The notes beneath the pieces were generated by a model. That model saw only the letters and a list, made by a program, of their open reading frames with translations. It was not told the DNA's origin and searched no databases. 64,000 nt of DNA, taken from the NCBI RefSeq assembly GCF_036492635.1, contig NZ_AP025305.1, positions 2,666,001 to 2,730,000 on the forward strand, written 5' to 3'. A program made the translations under genes and the position numbers. Shown piece after piece: positions 18,023 to 27,366 of this stretch; positions within the stretch are counted from its first letter, which is position 1; every line of letters starts with the position of its first letter. Source of the DNA: Aureibacter tunicatorum (GTDB lineage Bacteria > Bacteroidota > Bacteroidia > Cytophagales > Cyclobacteriaceae).

Positions 18023-18829
18023 ATGTTCGACTTAACCGATAAAGTAATTGTCATCACAGGAGGCTCCGGCGCATTAGGAGGCTCAATGGGGAAAAGCTTA
18101 GCTTCAGCTGGAGCAAAAGTTTGCATTCTAGATCTCAGAGAGGAAGCCACTAGCAAAAGAGTGGATGAACTAAAACTCATCAGCGATAAAGTGTTCGGCA
18201 TTGCAGCAAGCGTGCTTGACGAGCAACAACTTGAAAACGCTAAAAACAAAATCTTGGAAAAGTGGGGTCGCATAGATGTTTTAATCAATGCTGCCGGAGG
18301 AAACATGGCCGGAGCCACGATTGGACCCGACCAAACCATATTTGACTTGAAAATGGGCGATTTTCAAAAAGTGGTAGACTTAAACCTTAATGGAAGCGTA
18401 TTGCCCAGCTTAGTTTTTGGTAAAGTCATGGCTGATCAAGGCTCCGGAGTTATGATCAACATCTCGTCCATGTCTGTATCAAGAGCTCTTACAAGAGTTG
18501 TTGGCTATTCAGCGGGCAAAGCAGCTATCGAAAACTTCACTCGCTGGATGTCCGTGGAAATGACTCAAAAATTTGGATCTGGAATCAGAGTAAACGCCAT
18601 TGCTCCTGGATTTTTCATCGGTGAGCAAAATAAAGCACTATTGACAAATCCGGATGGCTCATATACTGACAGAGGAAACACTATCATCCAAAACACTCCT
18701 ATGGGTAGATTTGGAGATGCTGAAGAGCTTAATGGAGCAATTCATTACTTGTGTTCAGATGCCGCAAGCTTTGTCACTGGCATAGTGCTTCCAATTGATG
18801 GAGGATTCAGCGCTTTTACTGGAGTTTAA
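18023..18829 (+). CDS. D-mannonate oxidoreductase (fructuronate reductase), SDR type
   Basis: The 268-residue short-chain dehydrogenase is the first gene of the glucuronate operon. The Rossmann motif TGGSGALG is at 12-19, NAAG follows near 92, and the catalytic Ser (NISSMS), Tyr and Lys (YSAGK) are present. The C-terminal VTGIVLPIDGGFSAF is typical. In context it should reduce D-fructuronate to D-mannonate, feeding the dehydratase encoded 24 bases downstream. It replaces the unrelated long-chain UxuB of enterobacteria. Function is from context; the fold is certain. Confidence 0.85.
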   Translation: MFDLTDKVIVITGGSGALGGSMGKSLASAGAKVCILDLREEATSKRVDELKLISDKVFGIAASVLDEQQLENAKNKILEKWGRIDVLINAAGGNMAGATIGPDQTIFDLKMGDFQKVVDLNLNGSVLPSLVFGKVMADQGSGVMINISSMSVSRALTRVVGYSAGKAAIENFTRWMSVEMTQKFGSGIRVNAIAPGFFIGEQNKALLTNPDGSYTDRGNTIIQNTPMGRFGDAEELNGAIHYLCSDAASFVTGIVLPIDGGFSAFTGV

Positions 18830-18853
18830 TTTTTTCATTTTTCATCACATATT

Positions 18854-20044
18854 ATGGCATTAGAACAAACATGGAGATGGTATGGTCCCAATGACCCTGT
18901 TAGTCTCCAAGACATAAAACAAGCCGGTGCAACAGGAATTGTAACCGCATTGCATCATATCAAAAATGGCGAAGTTTGGTCTGTAGAAGAAATCATGGCA
19001 AGAAAAAACATGATAGAATCAGAAGGGCTCTCTTGGTCTGTTGTTGAGAGCATTCCAGTCCATGAAGACATAAAAAAGGGCAAACCATCACGCGAAGCAT
19101 ACATCAACGCATACAAAGAAAGCATCCAAAACTTAGCGAAATGCGGCATAGATACAATCTGCTATAATTTCATGCCAGTCTTGGATTGGACAAGAACAGA
19201 TCTTTCTTACCAAGTTGAAGATGGTTCGGAAGCCTTGAGATTTGAAGCGGATGCCTTTGCCGCTTTTGAGCTTCATATACTTAAAAGACCCGGCGCTGAA
19301 ACTCACTATAGCTCTGATCAAAAAAACAGAGCGAAAACTAAGTTTGACTCGATGACTGATCAAGAGATTCAAACACTCACAAACAATATAATCGCCGGCT
19401 TGCCAGGCGCTGAAGAAGGCTATTCTTTAACTGAATTTCAAGGTGTTTTGAATGAATATTCAAACATCAATGAAGACAAACTAAGAGAAAATGTCGCTTA
19501 TTTTCTTCAACAAATTATTCCTATCGCTGAACAATACGGAGTGCGAATGGCTGTGCACCCGGACGACCCTCCATTTCCTATATTAGGTCTTCCAAGAATC
19601 ATAAGCACAGAAGAAGACCTTAATTGGTTTTTGAATATAGTGAAATCTCCAAGCAATGGATTTACCATGTGCACAGGATCATTTGGTGTGAGAGAAGACA
19701 ATGATCTATCTGGCATGATCGATCGTCTTGGCAAGCATATACATTTTATTCATTTGAGAAGCACCCAGAGAGACGACAATGGTAATTTCCATGAAGCCAA
19801 CCACCTAGAAGGAAATGTGGATATGTATGAAGTCATGAAATCGTTGATTCTAGAACAAAGAAACAGAGTTAAAAATGGACGCATGGATACTCGTATGCCT
19901 ATGCGACCTGATCATGGACATAAGATGATAGATGATTTAACTAAAAAGACCAACCCAGGCTATTCTTGTATTGGAAGACTGAGAGGTCTCGCGGAGCTAA
20001 GAGGATTAGAAATGGGGATAGAAAAAAGTTTGAAAAAAGACTAA
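18854..20044 (+). CDS. uxuA: Mannonate dehydratase
   Basis: The 396-residue UxuA removes water from D-mannonate to give 2-keto-3-deoxy-D-gluconate. The N-terminus [15 protein letters not shown] and the motifs [30 protein letters not shown] and MRPDHGH (metal-binding histidines) are diagnostic. Length fits. It is the second gene of the operon, 24 bases after the SDR gene. A weak hairpin in the 75-base gap before the kinase (AAAGCC/GGCTTT at about 20055-20080) might adjust expression within the operon. Confidence 0.96.
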   Translation: MALEQTWRWYGPNDPVSLQDIKQAGATGIVTALHHIKNGEVWSVEEIMARKNMIESEGLSWSVVESIPVHEDIKKGKPSREAYINAYKESIQNLAKCGIDTICYNFMPVLDWTRTDLSYQVEDGSEALRFEADAFAAFELHILKRPGAETHYSSDQKNRAKTKFDSMTDQEIQTLTNNIIAGLPGAEEGYSLTEFQGVLNEYSNINEDKLRENVAYFLQQIIPIAEQYGVRMAVHPDDPPFPILGLPRIISTEEDLNWFLNIVKSPSNGFTMCTGSFGVREDNDLSGMIDRLGKHIHFIHLRSTQRDDNGNFHEANHLEGNVDMYEVMKSLILEQRNRVKNGRMDTRMPMRPDHGHKMIDDLTKKTNPGYSCIGRLRGLAELRGLEMGIEKSLKKD

Positions 20045-20119
20045 AACCCATAACAAAGCCAGAAATAACTAACCGGCTTTAAATCATCTCATTAATTTTT
20101 CCATTTAAACCAAACCAGA

Positions 20120-21148
20120 ATGAAATCAGGAAAAATCGTCACCTTCGGAGAAATCATGTTGCGTTTAGCCACCCAAAATAATAATAGAGTCATTCAATCC
20201 TCTAGTTTTGACGCCGCATACGGAGGCAGCGAAGCGAATGTCGCTATAGCGTTGGCTAATTTTGGCTTTGACGTTGAGCAAATAACTAAGCTCCCAGAAA
20301 ATCCATTAGGAGATACAGTTATAAGCGAACTCCGCAAGCACAATGTAGGCACTCAATTCATCTCACGAGGAGGTACAAGATTAGGTATTTATTTTTTGGA
20401 AGTGGGCAAAGGCTGTAGAGCAAGTCAAGTTACTTACGACAGAGAACACTCTTCATTCACTACTGCTATTTCTAAAGAATATAATTGGGAAGAAATTTTC
20501 AAAGATGCTGAATGGTTCCACTTCACAGGCATTTCACCGGCACTATCCGAATCTGCTTATGAATTAACCTTATCAGCAGTCAAAGCCGCTCATAAATCTG
20601 GTTTAAAAATTTCCATGGATCTGAATTACCGATCAAAATTATGGAATTGGGGCAAAGATGCCAAAGAAGTTCTCCCTGAGCTTGTAAAATACTGTACAAT
20701 TGTTCTTGGAAATGAAGAGCACATGCAATCAGTTTTGGGCATCGAAAGCCTAAAAACTTTAAATGAAAACCAAACTCAGTTGCTTGAAAACATTTGCATT
20801 GAGACAAAAAAACGATTCCCGAACCTTGAAACTGTATCCTTAAGCATCAGAAAAGGAGCTTCCGCTTCTCATAATCAAGTGTCAGCCGCTTTACATCATA
20901 AAGGCCAATTTGCCATCGCAAAAGAAATTGAAGTTCCGGACATTGTGGATCGTGTAGGAGGTGGAGATGCCGCTATGGCTGGTCTTATCGCTGGTTTGCT
21001 ATTATTCGATAATTCAGAGGATATAATCAATTTTTCTGTAGCATCAGGAGCAATCAAGCATAGCATACATGGCGACTTCTCTTTAGCATCTATCGAGGAA
21101 GTCAAAGCATTAGCCAGTGGTCAGAGTGCTGGCAGAGTATCTCGATAA
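20120..21148 (+). CDS. kdgK: 2-keto-3-deoxygluconate kinase (PfkB family)
   Basis: The 342-residue ribokinase-family enzyme phosphorylates KDG to KDPG. It has the N-terminal GEIMLRLATQNN and GGSEANVAIALANFG substrate-binding stretch. The C-terminal ATP site carries VDRVGGGDAAMAGL, with the catalytic Asp in GGD. Specificity is inferred from its position between mannonate dehydratase and the KDPG aldolase genes. It lies in the same operon, 75 bases after uxuA. Confidence 0.9.
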   Translation: MKSGKIVTFGEIMLRLATQNNNRVIQSSSFDAAYGGSEANVAIALANFGFDVEQITKLPENPLGDTVISELRKHNVGTQFISRGGTRLGIYFLEVGKGCRASQVTYDREHSSFTTAISKEYNWEEIFKDAEWFHFTGISPALSESAYELTLSAVKAAHKSGLKISMDLNYRSKLWNWGKDAKEVLPELVKYCTIVLGNEEHMQSVLGIESLKTLNENQTQLLENICIETKKRFPNLETVSLSIRKGASASHNQVSAALHHKGQFAIAKEIEVPDIVDRVGGGDAAMAGLIAGLLLFDNSEDIINFSVASGAIKHSIHGDFSLASIEEVKALASGQSAGRVSR

Positions 21149-21183
21149 CTCTTTTTCATTCACTTTCAAACTTCGTATCAATC

Positions 21184-22584
21184 ATGAAGAAATTCTTAGA
21201 TCATAATTTTTTACTTTCCAATACAACCGCGGAAACACTCTATCATGAGCATGCTTCAAAGATGCCTATCATCGACTATCACTGTCATTTAAGCCCGAAA
21301 GATATCGCTGAGAACAGGCAATTTGAAAATTTGACTCAAGCTTGGTTGGAAGGAGATCACTATAAATGGAGAGCACTGCGAGCAAATGGCATCAATGAAA
21401 AATTCTGCACAGGACAGTCCTCCGATTTCATAAAATTTCAAAAATGGGCGGAAACGGTTCCTCATACAATGAGAAACCCTCTCTATCACTGGACTCATAT
21501 GGAGTTAAAGCAAGTTTTTGGAATTAATGAGCTCTTAAATCCGAACTCCGCTGAGAAAATCTACGCTGATACTAACGAATTACTCGCTAAAAAAGAATTT
21601 GGGTGCCAAGGACTGCTTAGAAAATTCAATGTTGAAGTTGTCTGCACTACTGACGACCCAATCGACAGCCTTGAATATCATCAAGCAATCGCTAAAAGCG
21701 ATTTTTCAACGCAGGTACTGCCCACTTTCAGACCTGATAAAGCTTTCGCTATTGAAAACCCCAAAACATATCGTAAATACTTAACCGAACTATCTAAAAT
21801 TGTCGGCTTTGAAATTGATTCTTTTGAATCATTAGTAAATGCATTGCAATCAAGAGTTGACTTCTTCCATGCCAATGGATGCAGACTTTCCGACCATGGA
21901 TTCACTTCATTGCCGAATGCAGATTTCAACACAAATGAAATCATTGCTATTTTCAAAAATTTCCTATCTGGAAAATCTATTTCAAATCTTGAAGTTGAAA
22001 AATTCAAATGCGCAGTGCTGGAAAAGCTTGGCCAAATGTATCATGAAAAAAATTGGACGCAGCAATTCCATATTGGAGCAATAAGAAACAGTTCGTCAAG
22101 AATGTTCAACCTACTTGGTGCTGACGCAGGCTTCGACTCGATTGGAAACCCCACAAATGCTGAAGCTTTAGCCTCAATGCTGGACAGATGGGATAAAACA
22201 GATCAATTAGCCAAAACCATACTATACAATCTCAACCCATCCGACAACTATATGTACGCGACCATGATCGCAAACTTCCAAGATGGAAATACCGCAGGAA
22301 AAATACAATTTGGCTCAGGCTGGTGGTTTTTAGACCAAAAAGAAGGTATTGAAATGCAACTCAACGCATTGTCGAGTCAAGGTCTTCTTAGCCGTTTTGT
22401 AGGTATGCTAACTGATTCTAGGAGCTTTCTATCATTCCCTAGACATGATTATTTCAGAAGAATTCTATGCAACCTTATTGGCAAAGATGTAGAAGAAGGA
22501 CTTCTGCCAAATGACATTCTATGGCTTGGAGAGATGGTGGAAAATATCTGCTATTACAATGCTAAAAACTATTTCAAATTCTAA
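21184..22584 (+). CDS. uxaC: Glucuronate isomerase
   Basis: The 466-residue UxaC converts D-glucuronate to D-fructuronate (and galacturonate to tagaturonate). It belongs to the amidohydrolase-like metal enzymes. Diagnostic stretches are IIDYHCHLSPKDIAENRQF near the N-terminus, QFHIGAIRNSSSRMF, GSGWWFLDQKEG and LTDSRSFLSFPRHDYFRR. Length fits the family. It is the first chemical step of the pathway, encoded fourth in the operon, 35 bases after kdgK. Confidence 0.97.
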   Translation: MKKFLDHNFLLSNTTAETLYHEHASKMPIIDYHCHLSPKDIAENRQFENLTQAWLEGDHYKWRALRANGINEKFCTGQSSDFIKFQKWAETVPHTMRNPLYHWTHMELKQVFGINELLNPNSAEKIYADTNELLAKKEFGCQGLLRKFNVEVVCTTDDPIDSLEYHQAIAKSDFSTQVLPTFRPDKAFAIENPKTYRKYLTELSKIVGFEIDSFESLVNALQSRVDFFHANGCRLSDHGFTSLPNADFNTNEIIAIFKNFLSGKSISNLEVEKFKCAVLEKLGQMYHEKNWTQQFHIGAIRNSSSRMFNLLGADAGFDSIGNPTNAEALASMLDRWDKTDQLAKTILYNLNPSDNYMYATMIANFQDGNTAGKIQFGSGWWFLDQKEGIEMQLNALSSQGLLSRFVGMLTDSRSFLSFPRHDYFRRILCNLIGKDVEEGLLPNDILWLGEMVENICYYNAKNYFKF

Positions 22585-22613
22585 TTCACTTACTCAAACT
22601 GAACACTTAAGAT

Positions 22614-23282
22614 ATGGCTAAATTTTCAAGAATCGACGTAGTCTTAGAAATGAAAAAAACGGGGATGGTGCCTGTTTTTTATCATCAAGATATAAATGTA
22701 TGCAAATCTATCCTCAAAGCATGTTATGAAGGAGGCGCCAGAGTATTTGAATTCACAAACAGAGGTGATTTCGCGCATGAAGTATTCGCTGAACTGGTTA
22801 AATATGCGAGAAAAGAAACACCTGAGATGAAAATGGGCGTTGGCTCCATCATAGACGCTCCAACATCTTCTTTATACATTCAATCAGGAGCTGATTTCAT
22901 CGTTTCTCCTATTCTTAATCAAGAAATGGCCAAAGCTTGTAATCGTAGAAAAATTGCTTGGATGCCGGGATGCGGATCACTTACGGAAATTTCACAAGCT
23001 GAAGAATGGGGAGCCGAAGTGGTTAAAATTTTCCCCGCCAAACAAGTCGGCGGCCCCGATTTCATCAAGGCAGTGAAAGGTCCTTGCCCTTGGTCTCATA
23101 TTATGCCTACTGGCGGCGTTACTCCGGAAAAAGAAGATATCAAGCAATGGATTGCTTCAGGAGCCTTATGCGTCGGTCTGGGTTCACAACTATTCACAAA
23201 AATGGAAAACGGAGATTTCAACCTTAAAGATACACAGCAAAAAACACAAAACGTTATTGAATGGATTTCGGAATTAAGATAG
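22614..23282 (+). CDS. eda: KDPG / 4-hydroxy-2-oxoglutarate aldolase
   Basis: The 222-residue class I aldolase splits KDPG into pyruvate and glyceraldehyde-3-phosphate. The barrel motifs are GARVFEFTNRGD (catalytic Glu), VVKIFPAKQVGG (Schiff-base Lys) and MPTGGVTPEKEDI (phosphate site). It is the last catabolic enzyme of the operon, 29 bases after uxaC. Length is normal. Confidence 0.94.
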   Translation: MAKFSRIDVVLEMKKTGMVPVFYHQDINVCKSILKACYEGGARVFEFTNRGDFAHEVFAELVKYARKETPEMKMGVGSIIDAPTSSLYIQSGADFIVSPILNQEMAKACNRRKIAWMPGCGSLTEISQAEEWGAEVVKIFPAKQVGGPDFIKAVKGPCPWSHIMPTGGVTPEKEDIKQWIASGALCVGLGSQLFTKMENGDFNLKDTQQKTQNVIEWISELR

Positions 23283-23350
23283 TGGTTTAACTATTTATTA
23301 CGTTAATCATTCAGTGTTTTTCTCTCTTCTTAACTTTTAAAACTATTAAC

Positions 23351-24679
23351 ATGAATACTAAAAGCACATTGGAGCAAGAAACCAAAAATAAGAAAATAGG
23401 AAAATATCGCTACAGAATACTAGCGCTTTTGCTGGTAGCCACTACGATCAATTACATGGACAGGAGCATCATGGGAGTGTTGGCTCCTACCCTGTTCAAA
23501 GTATTTGACTGGTCAACAATGGACTACGCCTATATCAATATCTCATTCAAAATCGCATATGGTCTGGGCTTGTTAACCATGGGCTCGCTAATTGACAAAA
23601 TGGGGACAAAGAAAGGTTATACCATATCCATTTCGCTTTGGAGTATTTCAGGAATGATGCATGCCGTTATCAAACCTGCAATGGGCTGGGTAGGGTTTGC
23701 CTTCGCTCGTTTTGGGTTAGGATTTGGCGAAGCTGGGAATTTTCCGTCTGCCATAAAAACCGTTGCTGAATGGTTTCCTAAAAAGGACCGTGCTTTTGCC
23801 ACAGGCATTTTCAATGCCGGAGCTAATGTAGGCGCTATGCTCGCTCCGCTGATCGTAGCCTTTGTAGTGCAGGACAATGGCGATGGCTGGCAGATTCCTT
23901 TTTTGGTCACAGGAACTTTTAGCATGATTTGGATCGTTGTCTGGAACAGAGTGTATAGAAAACCCGAAGACCACCCTGAAGTTAGCCCAGAAGAACTCGC
24001 CTACATTCAATCAGATGAAGCAGCTAATCCAGAAAACAAAGAACAAAAGTCTTCATGGTTCAAATTATTTAAAACAAAAGAAATTTGGGCAATTATCGCT
24101 GGAAAATCATTCACTGATCCTGTCTGGTATTTTTTCTTATTCTGGGGAGGGAAATTCCTGAACGATCAATATGAAGCGGACACCAAAGCATTAGCCTTGC
24201 CTTTGATTACAATTTATGTAATAGCCGACCTTGGCTCTGTCTTTGGCGGATGGCTTCCTAAATTTTTTATCGAAAAAATGAATATGGATATTAATAAAGG
24301 AAGAAAACTAACCATGCTACTTTGCGGACTTGTCGTTTTGCCTGTTGCTATGGTACCTTTCATTGACAGCATGTGGACTTCAATCATGCTTATTTCATTA
24401 ACAGCGGCTGCTCATCAAGCATGGTCCTGCAATATTATGACAGTGGCATCTGATGTCTTTCCTAAGCGATTCGTCGCATCTGTTTCCGGAATTGGAGGAT
24501 GTGCTGGTATAATTGCCGGTGCCTTGGCTGATTATGGCCTTGGAAACATACTTACCGATGAAAAAATAGCTTCTGGAAGCGCTTATGAAATCCCATTTAT
24601 TCTCATGTCATTTGGATACCTAATTGCCTTTGGAATGGTTCAACTACTCGCTCCAAAATTAAAAATGGCTAAATGCTAA
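23351..24679 (+). CDS. Hexuronate MFS transporter (ExuT-like)
   Basis: The 442-residue, 12-helix major facilitator belongs to the anion:cation symporter branch. It shows NYMDRSIMGVLAPTLF at helix 1, the MGSLIDKMGTKKGY loop with its basic residues, FARFGLGFGEAGNFPSAIK in helix 4-5 and EWFPKKDRAFATGIFNAG. This matches hexuronate/galactonate transporters of the ExuT type. Its place as the last gene of the glucuronate operon supports glucuronate or galacturonate uptake with H+ across the inner membrane. No TonB/SusCD outer-membrane partner is present. Confidence 0.9.
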   Translation: MNTKSTLEQETKNKKIGKYRYRILALLLVATTINYMDRSIMGVLAPTLFKVFDWSTMDYAYINISFKIAYGLGLLTMGSLIDKMGTKKGYTISISLWSISGMMHAVIKPAMGWVGFAFARFGLGFGEAGNFPSAIKTVAEWFPKKDRAFATGIFNAGANVGAMLAPLIVAFVVQDNGDGWQIPFLVTGTFSMIWIVVWNRVYRKPEDHPEVSPEELAYIQSDEAANPENKEQKSSWFKLFKTKEIWAIIAGKSFTDPVWYFFLFWGGKFLNDQYEADTKALALPLITIYVIADLGSVFGGWLPKFFIEKMNMDINKGRKLTMLLCGLVVLPVAMVPFIDSMWTSIMLISLTAAAHQAWSCNIMTVASDVFPKRFVASVSGIGGCAGIIAGALADYGLGNILTDEKIASGSAYEIPFILMSFGYLIAFGMVQLLAPKLKMAKC

Positions 24680-24690
24680 CAATTTATTAA

Positions 24691-24720
24691 GGCGGAATAA
24701 ATCCTTTATTCCGTCTCTTC
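24691..24720 (+). terminator. Terminator of the hexuronate operon
   Basis: GGCGGAATAAA pairs with TTTATTCCGTC (one G-T pair) around a three-base loop, followed by a pyrimidine tail. It lies 11 bases after the transporter stop. Confidence 0.78.
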
Positions 24721-24887
24721 ACATCAACCACCTTAATTTACTCATTTTCAAATAGATAACTCCACATTAAAAGCTAATTCATCAAAAGCATCAAAATATT
24801 ATTTATTTTGAGTAACTTGCGGAATATTTTGCCGATCAGCACGTCATTAATAAGTGCTTAGGCCAAAATTGAAGAACAAGAACGAAA

Positions 24888-26255
24888 ATGACAAATATAG
24901 TAGAGGACATCACCAAGCAAAAAGTAGCTTTCTACACCTTGGGATGCAAGCTAAACTTCTCCGAAACATCATCCATTTCGAGAATCTTTGAGGCGAGAGG
25001 ATATGAAAAAGTTGAATTCACGGATACACCTGACATCTTTGTAATCAATACATGCTCGGTTACCGACAATGCCGACAAGAAGTGTAAACGCGTTGTCAAA
25101 GAAGCATTGAAAATATCTCCGGAAGCCTATATTGTAATCATTGGTTGCTACGCGCAATTAAAGCCCAAAGAAATCGCCGAAATACCTGGTGTTGACGCAG
25201 TCTTAGGAGCAGCTGAAAAATTCAAGCTTATTGACGTGCTTGATGGCTTTGAAAAGAAATACCATCCGGAAACAAATCAAAAAGAAGCGAAAGTTTTTGC
25301 ATCAGAAATCAAAGAAGCCACAGCTTTTAATAATGCTTTTTCTATCAATGACCGAACAAGAACATTTCTAAAAGTCCAAGATGGATGTGACTATAGCTGT
25401 ACATTCTGCACTATTCCACTCGCTAGAGGAAATAGTCGTAGCGACAGCATTGCTAATGTCATTAAGTCCGCAAAAGAAATCGCTTCTTCAGGAGTAAAAG
25501 AAATCGTATTGACAGGTGTTAATACAGGCGACTTTGGTATTCAAGACGGCAAAAGAGTTGAGAAGTTCATTGACCTGATCAAAGAGCTTGATCTAGTTGA
25601 TGGTATTGAAAGAATTCGAATATCTTCTATAGAGCCAAACTTATTATCTGATGAAATCATAGAATTCTGCGCCACTTCAAACAAGTTTGTGCCTCACTTT
25701 CATATCCCTTTGCAATCAGGATCGGACAAAGTGCTTAGCATGATGCGTAGAAGATATAAAAGCGATTTATATACTAAACGCGTACAAAAGATCAAAGAGC
25801 TGATTACTAATTGTTGCATTGGAGTCGATGTAATTGTCGGGTTCCCCGGAGAAAGCCATGAAGACTTTTTGGATACATATAATTACTTGAATGAACTGGA
25901 TGTGTCATATTTTCACGTCTTCACATACTCTGAAAGAGACAATACATTAGCAACTGAGATGGAAAATATAGTTCCTCAAAAAGAAAGGAATGAACGTTCT
26001 AAAATGCTCAGAATACTTTCGGAAAAGAAAAAAAGGCATTTCTATGAAAGTCAATTAGGAAACGATTTTACTGTTTTATTCGAAGATGATATAGAAGATG
26101 GCATGATACACGGTTTCACTGAGAATTATGTCAGGGTTTGCGCAAAGTACGATCCTTTGCTAATCAACGAAACAAAAGCTGTCACGCTCGATAAAGTATC
26201 AGAAAACGGCACAGTAGAAGTTAAAGAAATTGAACAGACTTACGAAACACATTAA
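24888..26255 (+). CDS. mtaB: tRNA t6A37 methylthiotransferase
   Basis: The 455-residue radical-SAM enzyme adds a methylthio group to t6A at position 37 of tRNAs reading ANN codons. The N-terminal UPF0004 domain has FYTLGCKLNFSE, NTCSVTDNADKK and GCYAQLKP, giving three cluster cysteines. The radical-SAM domain has CDYSCTFCTIPLARG (CxxxCxxC), LTGVNTGDFG and PLQSGSDKVLSMMRRRY. A C-terminal TRAM-like domain follows. LGCKLN rather than LGCQMN points to MtaB rather than MiaB or RimO. It is monocistronic with its own terminator. Confidence 0.95.
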   Translation: MTNIVEDITKQKVAFYTLGCKLNFSETSSISRIFEARGYEKVEFTDTPDIFVINTCSVTDNADKKCKRVVKEALKISPEAYIVIIGCYAQLKPKEIAEIPGVDAVLGAAEKFKLIDVLDGFEKKYHPETNQKEAKVFASEIKEATAFNNAFSINDRTRTFLKVQDGCDYSCTFCTIPLARGNSRSDSIANVIKSAKEIASSGVKEIVLTGVNTGDFGIQDGKRVEKFIDLIKELDLVDGIERIRISSIEPNLLSDEIIEFCATSNKFVPHFHIPLQSGSDKVLSMMRRRYKSDLYTKRVQKIKELITNCCIGVDVIVGFPGESHEDFLDTYNYLNELDVSYFHVFTYSERDNTLATEMENIVPQKERNERSKMLRILSEKKKRHFYESQLGNDFTVLFEDDIEDGMIHGFTENYVRVCAKYDPLLINETKAVTLDKVSENGTVEVKEIEQTYETH

Positions 26256-26261
26256 TATGCC

Positions 26262-26289
26262 AAAGGGAACTTATCGTTCCCTTTTTTTA
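26262..26289 (+). terminator. Terminator after mtaB
   Basis: AAAGGGAAC and GTTCCCTTT form a perfect nine-pair stem with a five-base loop, followed by a T run. It lies 7 bases past the stop and is a textbook intrinsic terminator. Confidence 0.92.
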
Positions 26290-26353
26290 TTTTGTTCTAA
26301 TCATCACTTTCACTAATTTAAGACCACTCACCTTTTCAGATTATTCTCTCTTC

Positions 26354-27346
26354 ATGCTAATGAAAAAAAATGAACTAAACATAACTTTTAAATCGAACTC
26401 CTTAAACGGTTCAACTGTAAAATCAACTGAAATACTACAAGAACTTTGGAGTGGCTATGGTTCAATCAAGCGAATCTATCTGGATAATAACACTTGCTAC
26501 AATAGTATAATAGCCAAACATATTAATGCTGATTCATTAAAATCACACCCTAGAGGCTGGAGCAACGATTTTTCTCATCAAAGAAAACTTTCTTCTTATC
26601 AAATCGAGCTTGAATTCTTTGAAAACTGGGCCATGCTTTGTCAAGATGAATGCAAAGTTCCCAAGCTGATTGAAGTGCAAAAACAAAGCAAAAGCAACTT
26701 CATAATTTACATGGAAGACATGAATGAGATCGGTTTTCCTTCTACATTTCAAGAAATTACTTGGGAACAAGCTAAAGCCTGTATCAAATGGCTTGCAAAC
26801 TTTCACGCCACATTTTTAAACAAAGAACCTAAAGGCCTATGGGAAACCGGCACATATTGGCATCTAAACACAAGGCCTAATGAACTTAAATCCATGCCTG
26901 AATCATCGCTTAAGAAAAATGCGGCATTTATCGACCGAAAGCTTTCCAGTGGAAAGTATAAAACATTTGTCCATGGCGATGCCAAACTTGCTAATTTTTG
27001 CTTTTCCCAAAATGGGGACAAGGCAGGAGCTGTAGATTTTCAATATGTAGGTGGTGGCTGTGGAATGAAAGACTTGGCTTACTTCATTGGAAGTTGCATG
27101 AATGAAAAAGAATGCTTTCAATACGAAAAAGACGTTTTGGATTTTTATTTTAATGAACTGCAAAAGGCATTAACTGTGTTGGATATAAGATTTAACTTCT
27201 CTGAATTAGAATCCGAATGGAGGCAATTATATCCATTTGCTTGGGCAGATTTCGAGAGATTCTTATTAGGCTGGAGTCCAAATCATTGGAAGCTAAACCA
27301 ATACAGCCAAATAATGACAAACAAAGCACTTGACATAGTTCATTAA
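26354..27346 (+). CDS. APH-like phosphotransferase (small-molecule kinase)
   Basis: The 330-residue protein has the aminoglycoside/choline kinase fold. The catalytic loop FVHGDAKLANFCF (Brenner-type HGDxxxxN) is near residue 209, and the metal-binding AVDFQYVGGGCGMKDLAY is near 225. The N-lobe region includes FIIYMEDM as hinge. It resembles the ecdysteroid-kinase-like branch, whose bacterial substrates are mostly unknown. ATG 26354 or 26360 may be the start. It precedes an inositol-monophosphatase-like gene by 20 bases, so the two probably share a transcript and act on related phosphorylated metabolites. Confidence 0.78.
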   Translation: MLMKKNELNITFKSNSLNGSTVKSTEILQELWSGYGSIKRIYLDNNTCYNSIIAKHINADSLKSHPRGWSNDFSHQRKLSSYQIELEFFENWAMLCQDECKVPKLIEVQKQSKSNFIIYMEDMNEIGFPSTFQEITWEQAKACIKWLANFHATFLNKEPKGLWETGTYWHLNTRPNELKSMPESSLKKNAAFIDRKLSSGKYKTFVHGDAKLANFCFSQNGDKAGAVDFQYVGGGCGMKDLAYFIGSCMNEKECFQYEKDVLDFYFNELQKALTVLDIRFNFSELESEWRQLYPFAWADFERFLLGWSPNHWKLNQYSQIMTNKALDIVH

Positions 27347-27366
27347 ACCTTCTTTTACTTTTCTTT

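Noticed and set aside
20055-20080. Hairpin between uxuA and kdgK as a terminator
   Set aside because: It has only six pairs with a 14-base loop and no T tail, inside an operon whose downstream genes are needed for the same pathway.
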